64,000 nt of DNA, taken from the NCBI RefSeq assembly GCF_003432385.1, contig NZ_CP031841.1, positions 434,001 to 498,000 of the forward strand. The letters are read 5' to 3'. Under the pieces are notes generated by a model. That model saw only the letters and a program-made list of their open reading frames with translations, ran no database searches and had not been told where the DNA came from. The DNA comes from Breoghania sp. L-A4 (GTDB taxonomy: Bacteria > Pseudomonadota > Alphaproteobacteria > Rhizobiales > Stappiaceae). How positions within the stretch are numbered: position 1 is the stretch's first letter; every line of letters starts with the position of its first letter. The translations under genes and the position numbers were made by a program. Shown piece by piece: positions 39,269 through 47,260 of the stretch.

Positions 39269-40128
39269 TGCTTGACCGCCGTGTGACTGCCTGGCGCCCG
39301 GACCTGGCGGCCGCCCATCTGCAAGGTCAGGTGGAGGCGGCGCGCTTTGTTGCGGGCGAGCCGCGGCGGGTCGCAGCGCCGATTGTCCCCCTGCGCCGCG
39401 AGCCTCGCGCGGAGCTTTCCATCGAGACCGAGTTGCTGTTCGGGGAGGCCGTGACGCTTTATGAGACCGCGGGTGGCTGGGCATGGGTGCAGGCGGAAAC
39501 CGACGGCTATGTCGGCTGGCTTCAGGCGGATGCTCTGGCGCCTTCGGATACCGCGCCCACCCATAAGATCATGACTCTGCGCAGCTTCTTGTATCCCGGA
39601 GCCGATCTGCGGTTTCCCGCGCGGGGTTGTCTGTCCATGCAGTCACAGGTCACTGTGGTGGGCGAGAGCGAGACACGCGGCACGCGCTACGCGTTGCTGG
39701 CGGACGGTTCCGCGATGATCGCAAATCATCTGGCGCCGCTGGATCAGACGGCGCCGGACTGGGTGGCCGTGGCGGAGGAATTCCTCGGCACGCCCTATCT
39801 GTGGGGCGGGCGCTCGAGCCTGGGACTCGACTGCTCGGCGCTGGTGCAGCTTGCGCTGGCGGCAAGCGGTATCAAGGCGCCGCGCGACAGCGACATGCAG
39901 CAACGCGATCTGGGCGAAGCGCTTGATATTTCAGGTGGATTGCCTGCCTTGCTGCGCGGCGACCTGCTCTTCTGGAAGGGCCACGTGGGCATCATGAGCG
40001 ACGCCGCGACGCTGCTGCACGCCAATGGCAACACCATGACGGTGGCACGCGAGCCGGTTGCCGCGGCGATCGCGCGGATCGCGGCGCTTGAGTTCGGCGC
40101 GATGACCGCGATAAAACGACTCTCCTGA
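39268..40128 (+). CDS. NlpC/P60 (C40) cysteine peptidase with SH3-like domain
   Basis: This 286-residue protein has N-terminal bacterial SH3-type domains (about 45-160) and a C-terminal C40 peptidase domain (about 165-286). The catalytic cysteine is in YLWGGRSSLGLDCSALVQ and the catalytic His in DLLFWKGHVGIMSD, with a third polar residue in TLLHANG. Such enzymes cut stem peptides of peptidoglycan. No signal peptide is visible, so it may act inside the cell on turnover peptides, which would fit the aminopeptidase upstream. It is coupled to marR. Confidence 0.9.
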   Translation: MLDRRVTAWRPDLAAAHLQGQVEAARFVAGEPRRVAAPIVPLRREPRAELSIETELLFGEAVTLYETAGGWAWVQAETDGYVGWLQADALAPSDTAPTHKIMTLRSFLYPGADLRFPARGCLSMQSQVTVVGESETRGTRYALLADGSAMIANHLAPLDQTAPDWVAVAEEFLGTPYLWGGRSSLGLDCSALVQLALAASGIKAPRDSDMQQRDLGEALDISGGLPALLRGDLLFWKGHVGIMSDAATLLHANGNTMTVAREPVAAAIARIAALEFGAMTAIKRLS

Positions 40129-40212
40129 TCGGGTTGCAAACCGCGGGCGATTGGCAAATTTTAAGGATTTCCCGCGAGGTTTGGCCTTTGGGCTGAATGG
40201 AAGGGGAGCCAC

Positions 40213-40575
40213 ATGAAAATTCTGATGAAATCGCTCGGCATGCTTGCCGCTCTCGCTGTTCTGGTAGCGGCCGCCGCTGCGGCCGAGCGGCATGGGTCGC
40301 TCGCCTATCGCGCGGACACCGGCGCCTTCGGTTATTCCCATGATTTCAACAACCCGCGCGACGCGGACCGGCGCGCGCTGCAGGAGTGCGGCCGCGGCTG
40401 CTCGATCGTGGTGCGCTTCAAGAACGGCTGCGGCGCCTATGCGTCCGCGCCCAACGGCGCCTATGGCTGGGGTGTCGGGCCGACCCGCGACGCGGCCGAG
40501 TACACCGCGTTCGACGAGTGCGACTCGCGCGCGCCCGGATGCGAAATCCGCGTCTGGGGCTGCAACACCCGTTGA
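40213..40575 (+). CDS. Small secreted DUF4189 protein
   Basis: This 120-residue protein has a clear signal peptide (LGMLAALAVLVAAAAAAER) followed by a DUF4189 domain: GSLAYRADTGAFGYSHDFN, then RRALQECGRGCSIVVRFKNG and AYGWGVGPTRDAAEYTAFDEC. Six cysteines suggest disulfides in the periplasm or outside the cell. Function is unknown. Its stop abuts the stop of the convergent ghrA gene. Confidence 0.85.
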   Translation: MKILMKSLGMLAALAVLVAAAAAAERHGSLAYRADTGAFGYSHDFNNPRDADRRALQECGRGCSIVVRFKNGCGAYASAPNGAYGWGVGPTRDAAEYTAFDECDSRAPGCEIRVWGCNTR

Positions 40576-41531
40576 TCAATAACCCACTGATCTGTCGACC
40601 AGATTGCTGAGCCCTCGCCCGCCTCATGGGCGCGGATCTGGGCGGCGACGTAGCGCGACAGCGCGTCGGGATCGGATTCGGCGGCGATATGCGGGGTCAC
40701 GGTGATCAGCGGATCCTGCCACAACGGCGAGGCTTTCGGCAGCGGCTCGGTCTCGAATACATCGAGGGTCGCGGCGGAAAGCGTGCCGTTGGAAACCGCC
40801 TTGACGATGTCGGCTTCGACCTGCGATCCGCCGCGTCCGGCGTTGATCAGCGCCGGTCCATCCTCGCCGAAATGCCCGGCGCCATCGTGGGCGAGCTTGT
40901 TGAACAGGCCCTGGTTGAGGATGCCGGTTGTTTCCGGCGTCAGGGGAAGAAGATTGACCAGAATGTCGGTGCGGGCGAGGAAATCGTCGAGCCCGTCAGC
41001 GCCGCAATACGTCTCGACGCCCTCCATCCGCTTTTCCGTGCGGCTCCAGCCGGCAACCTGAAAGCCAATGCGGGCAAGCACTTGCGCAGCATCCTGTCCC
41101 AGCACGCCCAGCCCCATGATGCCGACACGCACGGCGGAAGCCGGCGGCTGGCTGTGGGATTTCCAGATGCCGCGGGCCTGCTGGCGCGCGTACAGCCGCT
41201 GGCGGCGATGGTGGGCAAGCACCTGCAGCGTGACCCATTCGGTCATGCGCATGGTGAGGTCCGGGTCGACGATGCGCACGATCGGCACGTCCGGCAGATC
41301 GGGCATCCGCATCAGATGATCAACGCCGGCGCCGAGCGAAAAGATCGCCTCCAGACCGGTCAGCCTGCCGATGATCTCGGCCGGCGGCTTCCAGGCGAAC
41401 AGGTAGCGCACCTTGGAAAGATCAACGGTTTCATCGGGATACAGCCGCACGTCGTGATCGGGAAGCAGCGCTGTGAGGCGGCTTGTCCAGGTGTCGGGCT
41501 CCCAGCCCTTGATCGCGATCAGCACCGTCAT
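40576..41531 (-). CDS. ghrA: Glyoxylate/hydroxypyruvate reductase A family (2-hydroxyacid dehydrogenase) (frame break near the 3' end)
   Basis: This NAD(P)H-dependent D-2-hydroxyacid dehydrogenase has the dinucleotide motif MGLGVLGQDAA, INAGRGG, catalytic DVFETEPLP and VTPHIAAES with the active-site His. GhrA reduces glyoxylate and hydroxypyruvate. At 40612-40614 a CCC run on the plus strand appears one base short; CCCC gives the family-like end EGLSNLVDRSVGY with a stop at 40576, for 318 residues. Without repair the frame would read through the opposite-strand DUF4189 gene to 40461, which is implausible. Confidence 0.88.
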
Positions 41532-41683
41532 CTTGGGATCCTTTGCAGCGGCAAGGGTCTCTTGTGACGCAATTCGCGCGGTTTTGCCACCGCAATCGCG
41601 GTGCGGCGCGCGGCATCGCGGCCTGCTCGAATTGGGCTGTCAAATTTCCAGGAATTAGCAGGGTTGTAGAGAAGAATTCGAGA

Positions 41684-41716
41684 TGGATTTGAATTGGATT
41701 TGAACTGGATTTCGAT
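41684..41716. repeat. Three tandem copies of an 11-bp unit
   Basis: TGGATTTGAAT, TGGATTTGAAC and TGGATTTCGAT follow one another between ohr and ghrA. The unit is AT-rich and in helical phase. No role is evident. Confidence 0.7.
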
Positions 41717-41794
41717 TTGAGCGCGAAAGGACCCGATGCGCCGTCGCTCGGGCGACACCCGCCGGAACGACCGGCGGGGTGGAAGGCGGACAAC

Positions 41795-42223
41795 TCACTC
41801 GACGATGCTGAGAGCGACGTCGATGTTGTTGCGCGTGGCGTTGGAATAGGGGCAGACCTGATGCGCCTCGGCGACCAGTTTCTCGGCCGCCGCCGTCTCG
41901 ACGCCCGGAAGCGAAACCGCAAGGGCGATCTCCAGCCCGAAGCCGCCTTCCGAGCGCGGGCCGATGCCCACGGTGGCGGTGACGGTGGCATCGGCCGGCA
42001 CTTTCACACTGCCCTTGGAGGCGACGAATTTCATCGCGCCGAGAAAGCACGCCGCATAGCCGGTGGCGAAAAGCTGCTCGGGATTGACGCCCTCGCCGCC
42101 GGGGCCGCCCATTTCCTTCGGCGTGACGAGTTTCACGTCCAGCGCGCCGTCGAGGCTTTTCGAGGAGCCGTCGCGGCCGCCGGTGGCGCGCGAGGAGGTG
42201 GAATAGACAACGTTCACGGGCAT
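41795..42223 (-). CDS. ohr: Organic hydroperoxide resistance protein Ohr
   Basis: Ohr is a 142-residue thiol peroxidase of the Ohr/OsmC fold that reduces organic hydroperoxides using lipoylated partners. The reactive cysteines are in GYAACFLGAM and the C-terminal VCPYSNATRNNI signature, and the conserved Arg is in RATGGRDG. The start MPVNVVYSTSS at 42223 follows GGAGCATCC-type spacing and matches the family. It is divergent from the gene for its likely repressor OhrR. Confidence 0.95.
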   Translation of the reverse strand: MPVNVVYSTSSRATGGRDGSSKSLDGALDVKLVTPKEMGGPGGEGVNPEQLFATGYAACFLGAMKFVASKGSVKVPADATVTATVGIGPRSEGGFGLEIALAVSLPGVETAAAEKLVAEAHQVCPYSNATRNNIDVALSIVE

Positions 42224-42287
42224 GGGATGCTCCTTTGATGGGTGCCGGCACGCCGGCCGGCGGGACAAGAATATTGTGGACGATTAA

Positions 42288-42299
42288 ATCGTGCACGAT
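42288..42299. promoter_or_regulatory. Candidate OhrR operator 1
   Basis: ATCGTGCACGAT is a perfect 12-bp palindrome with flanking TTAA on one side, in the ohr-ohrR intergenic region near the ohr end. A second near-identical box lies 56 bases away in opposite orientation. Confidence 0.5.
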
Positions 42300-42343
42300 A
42301 TAATTAGAAAACCGGAAGACGGATGTCAACCGCTTGCGATTGC

Positions 42344-42355
42344 ATCGCGCACGAT
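42344..42355. promoter_or_regulatory. Candidate OhrR operator 2
   Basis: ATCGCGCACGAT, followed by TTTAAAT, matches operator 1 at 11 of 12 bases and lies 29 bases before the ohrR start. It probably serves autoregulation. Confidence 0.5.
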
Positions 42356-42384
42356 TTAAATAGGCGATTCCTTAGGAGACAGGC

Positions 42385-42885
42385 ATGGCTGACAGCCCCA
42401 CCGACGCACGGACGAATGCCGCGGATCCGCAAACGGGCGCCGCGCCGGGTGACTACCTCAGGCTCGGCGATCATCTGTGCTTTGCGATCTATTCCGCCGG
42501 TCACGCCTTCAACCGCGCCTACAAGCCGTTGCTCGAAAAGCTCGGCCTGACCTATCCGCAGTATCTGGTGATGGTGGCTCTTTGGGAGCAGGACGATCAG
42601 ACTGTCGGCGGGCTCGGCGCGCGCCTGCATCTGGAATCGAGCACGCTGACGCCGCTGATCAAGCGGCTGGAGACGATGGGCCATGTGGCGCGCCGCCGCG
42701 ACGCTGGGGACGAACGCCAGGTGCGGGTCACGCTGACCACGCAGGGCCGCGCGCTGAAGCAGGACGCGGAACCGGTCCCCGGCTGCATGGCGGCGGCCAC
42801 GGGCATGGGGCTCGATGATCTGCGCCGCCTGCAACGCGAGATCACGACCCTGCGAGATGCGCTGGAGAGCCACGCGAAGGGCTGA
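42385..42885 (+). CDS. ohrR: MarR-family organic hydroperoxide sensor OhrR
   Basis: This 166-residue winged-helix repressor has the reactive sensor cysteine Cys-32 in LGDHLCFAIYSAGHAFNRAY, the position of the peroxidatic cysteine of OhrR. The recognition helix region is LHLESSTLTPLIKRLETMG with wing RRRDAGDERQVRVTLT. Oxidation of the cysteine releases ohr from repression in characterised homologues. The divergent arrangement with two palindromic boxes between the genes supports the assignment. A second Cys, in PGCMAAAT near residue 134, could form a disulfide (two-Cys type). Confidence 0.93.
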   Translation: MADSPTDARTNAADPQTGAAPGDYLRLGDHLCFAIYSAGHAFNRAYKPLLEKLGLTYPQYLVMVALWEQDDQTVGGLGARLHLESSTLTPLIKRLETMGHVARRRDAGDERQVRVTLTTQGRALKQDAEPVPGCMAAATGMGLDDLRRLQREITTLRDALESHAKG

Positions 42886-42927
42886 ACGGAATGGCGGTTT
42901 CGGCCATCGCCGGGCAAGCACGCGTCC

Positions 42928-43031
42928 TAGAGCAGATCCGTTTCTTACAGAATCGGATCTTTGCTCTATGTCCTTGTTTTGGCGCAAATCCGGACGGATA
43001 ACCGGTATCCACTTATCCTGGATTTGCTCTA
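42928..43031. repeat. Rhizobiales-type dispersed palindromic repeat overlapping the def stop
   Basis: The segment begins TAGAGCAGATCCG and ends GGATTTGCTCTA, so its ends are imperfect inverted repeats, and it contains ACCGGTATCCACTT. As remembered, this core recurs in dispersed repeats of many Rhizobiales genomes. The terminal CTA supplies the TAG stop codon of def on the minus strand. Confidence 0.6.
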
Positions 43032-43568
43032 GGCGAGCTTGCGCTGCTTGTCGAGCCGGGCGTTGGCGCGGGCCTGTTTGGTGAACTTGGTCACCACGCG
43101 GTCGCGTTTGAGCTTGGAGATGTGATCGATGAACAGCACGCCGTTGAGATGATCGATCTCGTGCTGCAGGCAGGTGGCCAGAATGCCGTCGGCCTCAAGC
43201 TCGCACGGTTTTCCCTCGCGATCGAGGAAGGTCACGCGGACGCGCTCGGGCCGCTCCACATCCTCGTAGAAATCGGGGATCGACAGGCAGCCTTCCTGGT
43301 AGACGGATCTTTCTTCCGATTCCCAGACGATTTCCGGATTGATGACGACCATCGGCTCCTTGGGCGCGTCGTCCTTGGAGACGTCGAGCACCAGCAGGCG
43401 TTTGGGCACGGCGATCTGGATCGCCGCCAGCCCGATGCCCGGCGCCTCGTACATGGTCTCCAGCATGTCGTCGGCGAGCTGGCGAATGCCGGCGTCGACC
43501 GTCTTGATGGGCTCGGAGACCCTGCGCAGCTGCGCGTCGGGCAGAATGATGATGTCGCGTTTCGTCAT
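43029..43568 (-). CDS. def: Peptide deformylase
   Basis: Def removes the formyl group from the N-terminal methionine of new proteins, using Fe2+ or Zn2+. All three motifs are present: GIGLAA (44-49), EGCLS (92-96) with the metal-binding Cys, and HEIDH (136-140) with two metal-binding His and the catalytic Glu. It has 179 residues. Its stop codon lies in a dispersed repeat. In many Rhizobiales def neighbours fmt and rmuC; here the region towards rmuC holds about 11 kb of other genes. Confidence 0.97.
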   Translation of the reverse strand: MTKRDIIILPDAQLRRVSEPIKTVDAGIRQLADDMLETMYEAPGIGLAAIQIAVPKRLLVLDVSKDDAPKEPMVVINPEIVWESEERSVYQEGCLSIPDFYEDVERPERVRVTFLDREGKPCELEADGILATCLQHEIDHLNGVLFIDHISKLKRDRVVTKFTKQARANARLDKQRKLA

Positions 43569-43695
43569 GGCGCTCAGATAGGAGATTGACGCGGTTTGGT
43601 CAATCGGGGGATGCGCGGGTTACCGGAATTCTGCGCAATGTGCGCGCGCGGCCGCCGCAGGGAACAGGCCCGGGAAACGCGCCCGGACCTTTCGC

Positions 43696-44658
43696 CTATG
43701 CAATCAACAAACTGTCATAGGCGTACCACTGAGCGGGGTCGAGAACACCCTGCGGTGTGAGGGCCTGACCAATGATGGCCACCATGACATCGTCGAGTCT
43801 GTGGCCGCTCGGCCCCCTGTTGGGCTTTGGCTCGTAATTCCTGCCCTTGTGCGCCATCCATTGTTCCCAGAGCCGGTCGACGTTGCAGTGGTTCAGGAAG
43901 AACACGGGGTCGTTGGGCGAGGTTCCCGGCGCCATGTCGCCCCCGACCCAGACATGCACGCGATTGTGCAACTGAGGCCCGTTTATCCAGCCTTCGAGAA
44001 TGTTGCGGTGCCCGACCACGCTCCTGTTCCAAGGCGGTTGATCATACAGGGGCTGTGCCTGCGCCGCGTCGACATCGGGCTGGCGGGGCAAGCTTGCAAC
44101 ATCGGGATTAAGCCCTGCAGCGCGTTGCAGCGGCCGAGGCGTCACTGAAACCAGATTCCCGTTGCGCGCATCCTGGACCAATCGCACGCGGATCTCACCC
44201 ATCGGTCCGGATCTCACCGCGCCGCGTGCCTCGCCGAGATAGTCGGGCGTCCACAATTCCGCCCTCCACTGCTGCCGCACCGGCAGATGTCCGTCTGCAG
44301 CCCAATCCCAATACGGAAGACCGAACTCCGGCTCGTCCAAGACTTGCTGCAGAAACTCTTCCAGGCGGATCATGTACATCCGATGCCATGGCAGGAAAAT
44401 CGGACCACCATGCGCCGCATTGCCCACCGAAAGCTGGATCGACATCGCCAACAAGTGCCAGAAGACGAAAATGTCGTAGATGGAGAGTTCCTGGTCTATG
44501 CCCCGTATGCCGAGGGGAAGATTGTTGGCTTGCAGGAAATCGCGCAAGTCGCTCGCCCGGATACCGGAATTGGGCTGATCGAGCAGGCGAACCCCTTCCA
44601 GGAACCGATCCCGAACAGTGGTGTTGACGAAGATATTTTCGCGAACAACGGTCATCAC
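43696..44658 (-). CDS. Tyrosinase (type 3 copper oxidase)
   Basis: This is a di-copper monooxygenase/oxidase converting phenols to catechols and quinones, the first step to melanin. The CuA ligands are His-68 (FWHLLAM), His-83 and His-92 (AAHGGPIFLPWHR), and the CuB ligands are His-231 and His-235 (HNRVHVWVGG) and His-257 (FFLNHCNVDRLW). The 320-residue protein has no signal peptide and no long C-terminal shielding domain, in line with bacterial tyrosinases that depend on a separate caddie protein. The upstream gene, overlapping by four bases (ATGA), encodes such a protein. Base composition is less GC-rich than the neighbours, which hints at transfer. Confidence 0.9.
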   Translation of the reverse strand: MMTVVRENIFVNTTVRDRFLEGVRLLDQPNSGIRASDLRDFLQANNLPLGIRGIDQELSIYDIFVFWHLLAMSIQLSVGNAAHGGPIFLPWHRMYMIRLEEFLQQVLDEPEFGLPYWDWAADGHLPVRQQWRAELWTPDYLGEARGAVRSGPMGEIRVRLVQDARNGNLVSVTPRPLQRAAGLNPDVASLPRQPDVDAAQAQPLYDQPPWNRSVVGHRNILEGWINGPQLHNRVHVWVGGDMAPGTSPNDPVFFLNHCNVDRLWEQWMAHKGRNYEPKPNRGPSGHRLDDVMVAIIGQALTPQGVLDPAQWYAYDSLLIA

Positions 44659-45041
44659 CCGTGCCCTCCCGCATCATTGGGGGCTCCGTCGCTAAGCTCG
44701 TCCTGAGGCTCAAAGGCCAGAAGAGAAGCATCGATGATCGCCCTGGCGAGATCGACCGCGGACGCGAACGAGTAGTTCGGCAATCCGTGACACCGAACGC
44801 TTCCGTCGTTTGCCACACTGGTATGGATTGTGAGCGGCTCGCCATCGATGTCGATACGATAGCTGGTGCGAACCAGAATCTCTCGCCCACGATGGACCGC
44901 TTTTCGAGTGGACGTGAACGAGGTTTGTGCGCCGTGCCTCGTGTGCCCCTTGTATCCGTCAGGGAGCTGCAATTTGTTGCCGCCTGCAATGGGCGTATCA
45001 AGATTGAATGTGCTCGATCCAATGTTCGTCGACTTGGCCAT
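44655..45041 (-). CDS. Tyrosinase caddie/cofactor-like protein (MelC1-like)
   Basis: This 128-residue protein is coupled to the tyrosinase gene. It resembles the Streptomyces caddie protein MelC1 in layout: VHRGREILVRT, then YRIDIDGEPLTIHTSVANDGSVRC, then NYSFASAVDLARAIIDASL, comparable by eye to MelC1 elements for the VDG(R/Q)PLHVMRNADGSW strand and PTPRALARAAVD helix. MelC1 delivers copper and covers the active site. Assignment rests on this resemblance plus gene order and has not been verified by alignment. The start MAKSTNIGSS at 45041 is preferred; no signal peptide is present. Confidence 0.65.
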   Translation of the reverse strand: MAKSTNIGSSTFNLDTPIAGGNKLQLPDGYKGHTRHGAQTSFTSTRKAVHRGREILVRTSYRIDIDGEPLTIHTSVANDGSVRCHGLPNYSFASAVDLARAIIDASLLAFEPQDELSDGAPNDAGGHG

Positions 45042-45289
45042 GGAAAAACTCCTGTCGCACGATCTGCAATTCCTGAATTCTAACGCGTCTGCAAGATATC
45101 TCACAAGTCCACGCCAATACTGCGCCGGAGGCTTCACCCGCCAAATCCGTCAGACGAAGTCCGTCGCAAGACCACAAGCGCCCGCAGCGCTTGGGATCTC
45201 GGAAGGGCATGGGGTTTTTCCTTCCCGAATGAACCATTCTCGTCCCCGCGCGCACCTATCGTGATGACCCATGGCCCTCAGAGGTGACA

Positions 45290-45865
45290 ATGACTGCGGA
45301 TCCGCGACGCAAGGTTCAAGCACTGGAAGCGCTTCTGGTGCTGGACGCCCGGAGGGGCGGCCGGCAGGCTCTGGCGCGGCTGGTCGCGTTGCGCGGACCG
45401 CGGCTGTACGCCCATGCCGTGCGGCTGTCGGGCGACCGGGAGGCGGCGCGCGACATCGTGCAGGACGCCTGGGTCCAGATTATCCGCGGTCTTCAGAGCC
45501 TGAAGGACGAGACCGCGTTCCTTCCCTGGGCGCTGCGCATCGTCTCGCGCCGCGTCGCCGCCGATATCCGGAGCCGGCAGAAGACCCGGGCGATCGCCAG
45601 GGACTATGCGAGCGAGGCGGAACACTTTGAACCGGCCCGCGATCCGGCGCAGCCCGACAGGGACGCGGTTCATGCCGCCCTCAAAACCCTCTCGGCCGAG
45701 CAGCGGGCGACCGTTGCGTTGTTTTATCTCGAGGACATGCGCGTCACGGAGGTCGCCATCGCGCTCGATATTCCCGTCGGCACGGTCAAGACGCGGCTGA
45801 TGAAGGCCCGCGCGCTGTTGCGGGACCGGCTGGAAGGCCAACTGAAAGGAAACTCGGATGGATAA
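45290..45865 (+). CDS. ECF-type RNA polymerase sigma factor
   Basis: This 191-residue sigma-70-family factor has region 2 (LYAHAVRLSGDREAARDIVQ, then DAWVQIIRGLQSL) and region 4 (LSAEQRATVALFYLEDMRVT, then EVAIALDIPVGTVKTRLMKARALL) joined by a short linker, with no region 1 or 3. The ATG at 45290 is taken as start, six bases after AGAGG; a GTG at 45284 is an alternative. It overlaps by eight bases a gene for a small membrane protein that may act as its partner, but no classical anti-sigma zinc motif is present in that neighbour. Confidence 0.9.
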   Translation: MTADPRRKVQALEALLVLDARRGGRQALARLVALRGPRLYAHAVRLSGDREAARDIVQDAWVQIIRGLQSLKDETAFLPWALRIVSRRVAADIRSRQKTRAIARDYASEAEHFEPARDPAQPDRDAVHAALKTLSAEQRATVALFYLEDMRVTEVAIALDIPVGTVKTRLMKARALLRDRLEGQLKGNSDG

Positions 45866-46217
45866 GATCGACAAGCTGATCGAAGAGGCGCTCAAGAGCG
45901 AGGACCGGGCGCTGCTCGAGGATACGAAGGAACTGGGCTATTTCGCGCTGGGGCTCAACCAGTTCCGGGGCCGGCTCGGCTGGGTCACCTGGGTGATCAT
46001 GGTGGTCCAGGGCGCGATGTTTCTCGGCGGCGTCTGGTGCGCCGTGCGGTTTTTTGGCGCCACGGAGGTTCTGCCGGCGCTCAAATGGGGCCTTTCGGCC
46101 GCCGTCCTGATGCTGGCGGCCACCACCCTGAAGCTCAGCCTCGCGCCGCAGATGCAGGCGGACCGCATCCTGCGCGAGCTCAAGCGCGTGGAGCTGATGC
46201 TGCTCAACCGCGGGTGA
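45858..46217 (+). CDS. Small membrane protein downstream of ECF sigma factor (DUF6768-like)
   Basis: This is a 119-residue protein with an acidic/basic N-terminal helix (MDKIDKLIEEALKSEDRALL), a GRLGWVTW motif and two membrane helices (about 43-66 and 78-95), ending in a short helical tail (ILRELKRVELMLL). As remembered, this matches the DUF6768 family that is usually encoded next to ECF sigma factors. The cytoplasmic N-terminus and the coupled gene order suggest it controls sigma-factor activity at the membrane, which remains inference. Confidence 0.75.
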   Translation: MDKIDKLIEEALKSEDRALLEDTKELGYFALGLNQFRGRLGWVTWVIMVVQGAMFLGGVWCAVRFFGATEVLPALKWGLSAAVLMLAATTLKLSLAPQMQADRILRELKRVELMLLNRG

Positions 46218-46262
46218 CGCGGCGGGGCGTGATGCGCCGGACGCACCAGCGACAAACCACAC

Positions 46263-46311
46263 GTCGTCATCCCGGACGCGCTGCAGCATGCAATGCTGCC
46301 GCGCAGATCCG
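46263..46311. repeat. REP-like palindromic repeat on one side of the IS110 element
   Basis: The segment starts CGTCATCCCGGACGCG and contains a perfect 7-bp hairpin (GCAGCAT, loop GCA, ATGCTGC at 46283-46299), ending GATCCGG. A related sequence in inverted orientation lies on the other side of the element. Confidence 0.5.
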
Positions 46312-46332
46312 GCAACTGTGTTGTTGAGTGTG

Positions 46333-47260
46333 TCATGCGTGGAACGGGACACCGTCTCTTAGGATGGCGTTTGCGGTGACGAGGATTTTTCTGGCCAGCG
46401 CGATCATGGTGACCTTGAAGGGTTTTCCGCGATCGACCAGGGCCCGGGCATAGGCCTTGAAACGCGAGTTGGAGCGCGCCGCGGTGACGGCGGCCATGTA
46501 GAGGGCGTCGCGCACCCGCTTGCGCCCACCCTTGATCGCGCGGTGGCCCCGGAAACGGCCGCTGTCGACATTGAAGGGCGCAAGACCCGCAAGCGCCGCG
46601 ATCGCCTTGGGCGATGTGGTGCCGAGCTCACGCATCAGCGCGATCAGCGTCGTGGCGGCGACCGGGCCGATACCGGGAATGGAGCGCAGCAGCCTTTCCA
46701 TCCCGCGAACGTCGCATTGGCCCGGATGAGGGCGGCGCGCTCGGCCTCCACAGCGGCGATCTCCTCATTCAGCCAGGCAAGGTGGCGCTCCAGGCTCGAC
46801 CGCTCGCACTCATGGGCCTCGGCAAGACGAAGCTTTTCCTGCTGGCGAATGGCGACCAACTGGTCGCGGCGCTTGTGTACGCCGGAGAGCCGGTCACGCG
46901 CCTCGTCGGCCGCCGGCGTGGCCTGCGGATCGAGGCACTGCCCATGGCGGCGAGCATGCGGGCGTCGATGGCATCCGTCTTGGCGATGAGGCCGAGTGAG
47001 CGGGCAAAGTCGCGGGCACGGGAGGGATTGACCCGGGCAAAGCGCAGCGCGTGTCCGGCCAACGCCCGGGCAAGCGTGCGGTCAAAGCGGCCCGTCGCCT
47101 CGAAGACGACGAAGAGCTGACGCTCACCAAGGCCTGCGAGCCATGCCTCGATGGCCTCGGCCGTGTTGTCAACGCGCCGATGGGTGTCGTAAAGCCCATC
47201 AAAAATATCGAGATGATGCTTGGAAACATCGATTCCAATGAAGCCAGGGTGTATCCTCAT
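46333..47260 (-). CDS. IS110-family transposase (two frame breaks)
   Basis: This is a DEDD-type recombinase of about 309 residues. The N-terminal RuvC-like domain has the acidic residues in FIGIDVSKHHLDIF, VVFEATGRFD and TDAIDARMLAAMG; the C-terminal transposase_20 domain has SIPGIGPVAATTLIALMREL and DSGRFRGHRAIKGGRK. Frame is lost at 46941-46943 and 46702-46704; one extra C on the plus strand at each restores MGQCLDPQATPAADEARD and ATFAGMERLLRSIPGIG. If the breaks are sequencing errors the enzyme is complete. The start MRIHPGFIGIDVSK at 47260 is typical. Confidence 0.88.

Noticed and set aside
40461-40575. Overlap of ghrA with the DUF4189 gene
   Set aside because: The overlap exists only if the broken frame is read as written. 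Restoring one base at 40612-40614 ends ghrA exactly at 40576.
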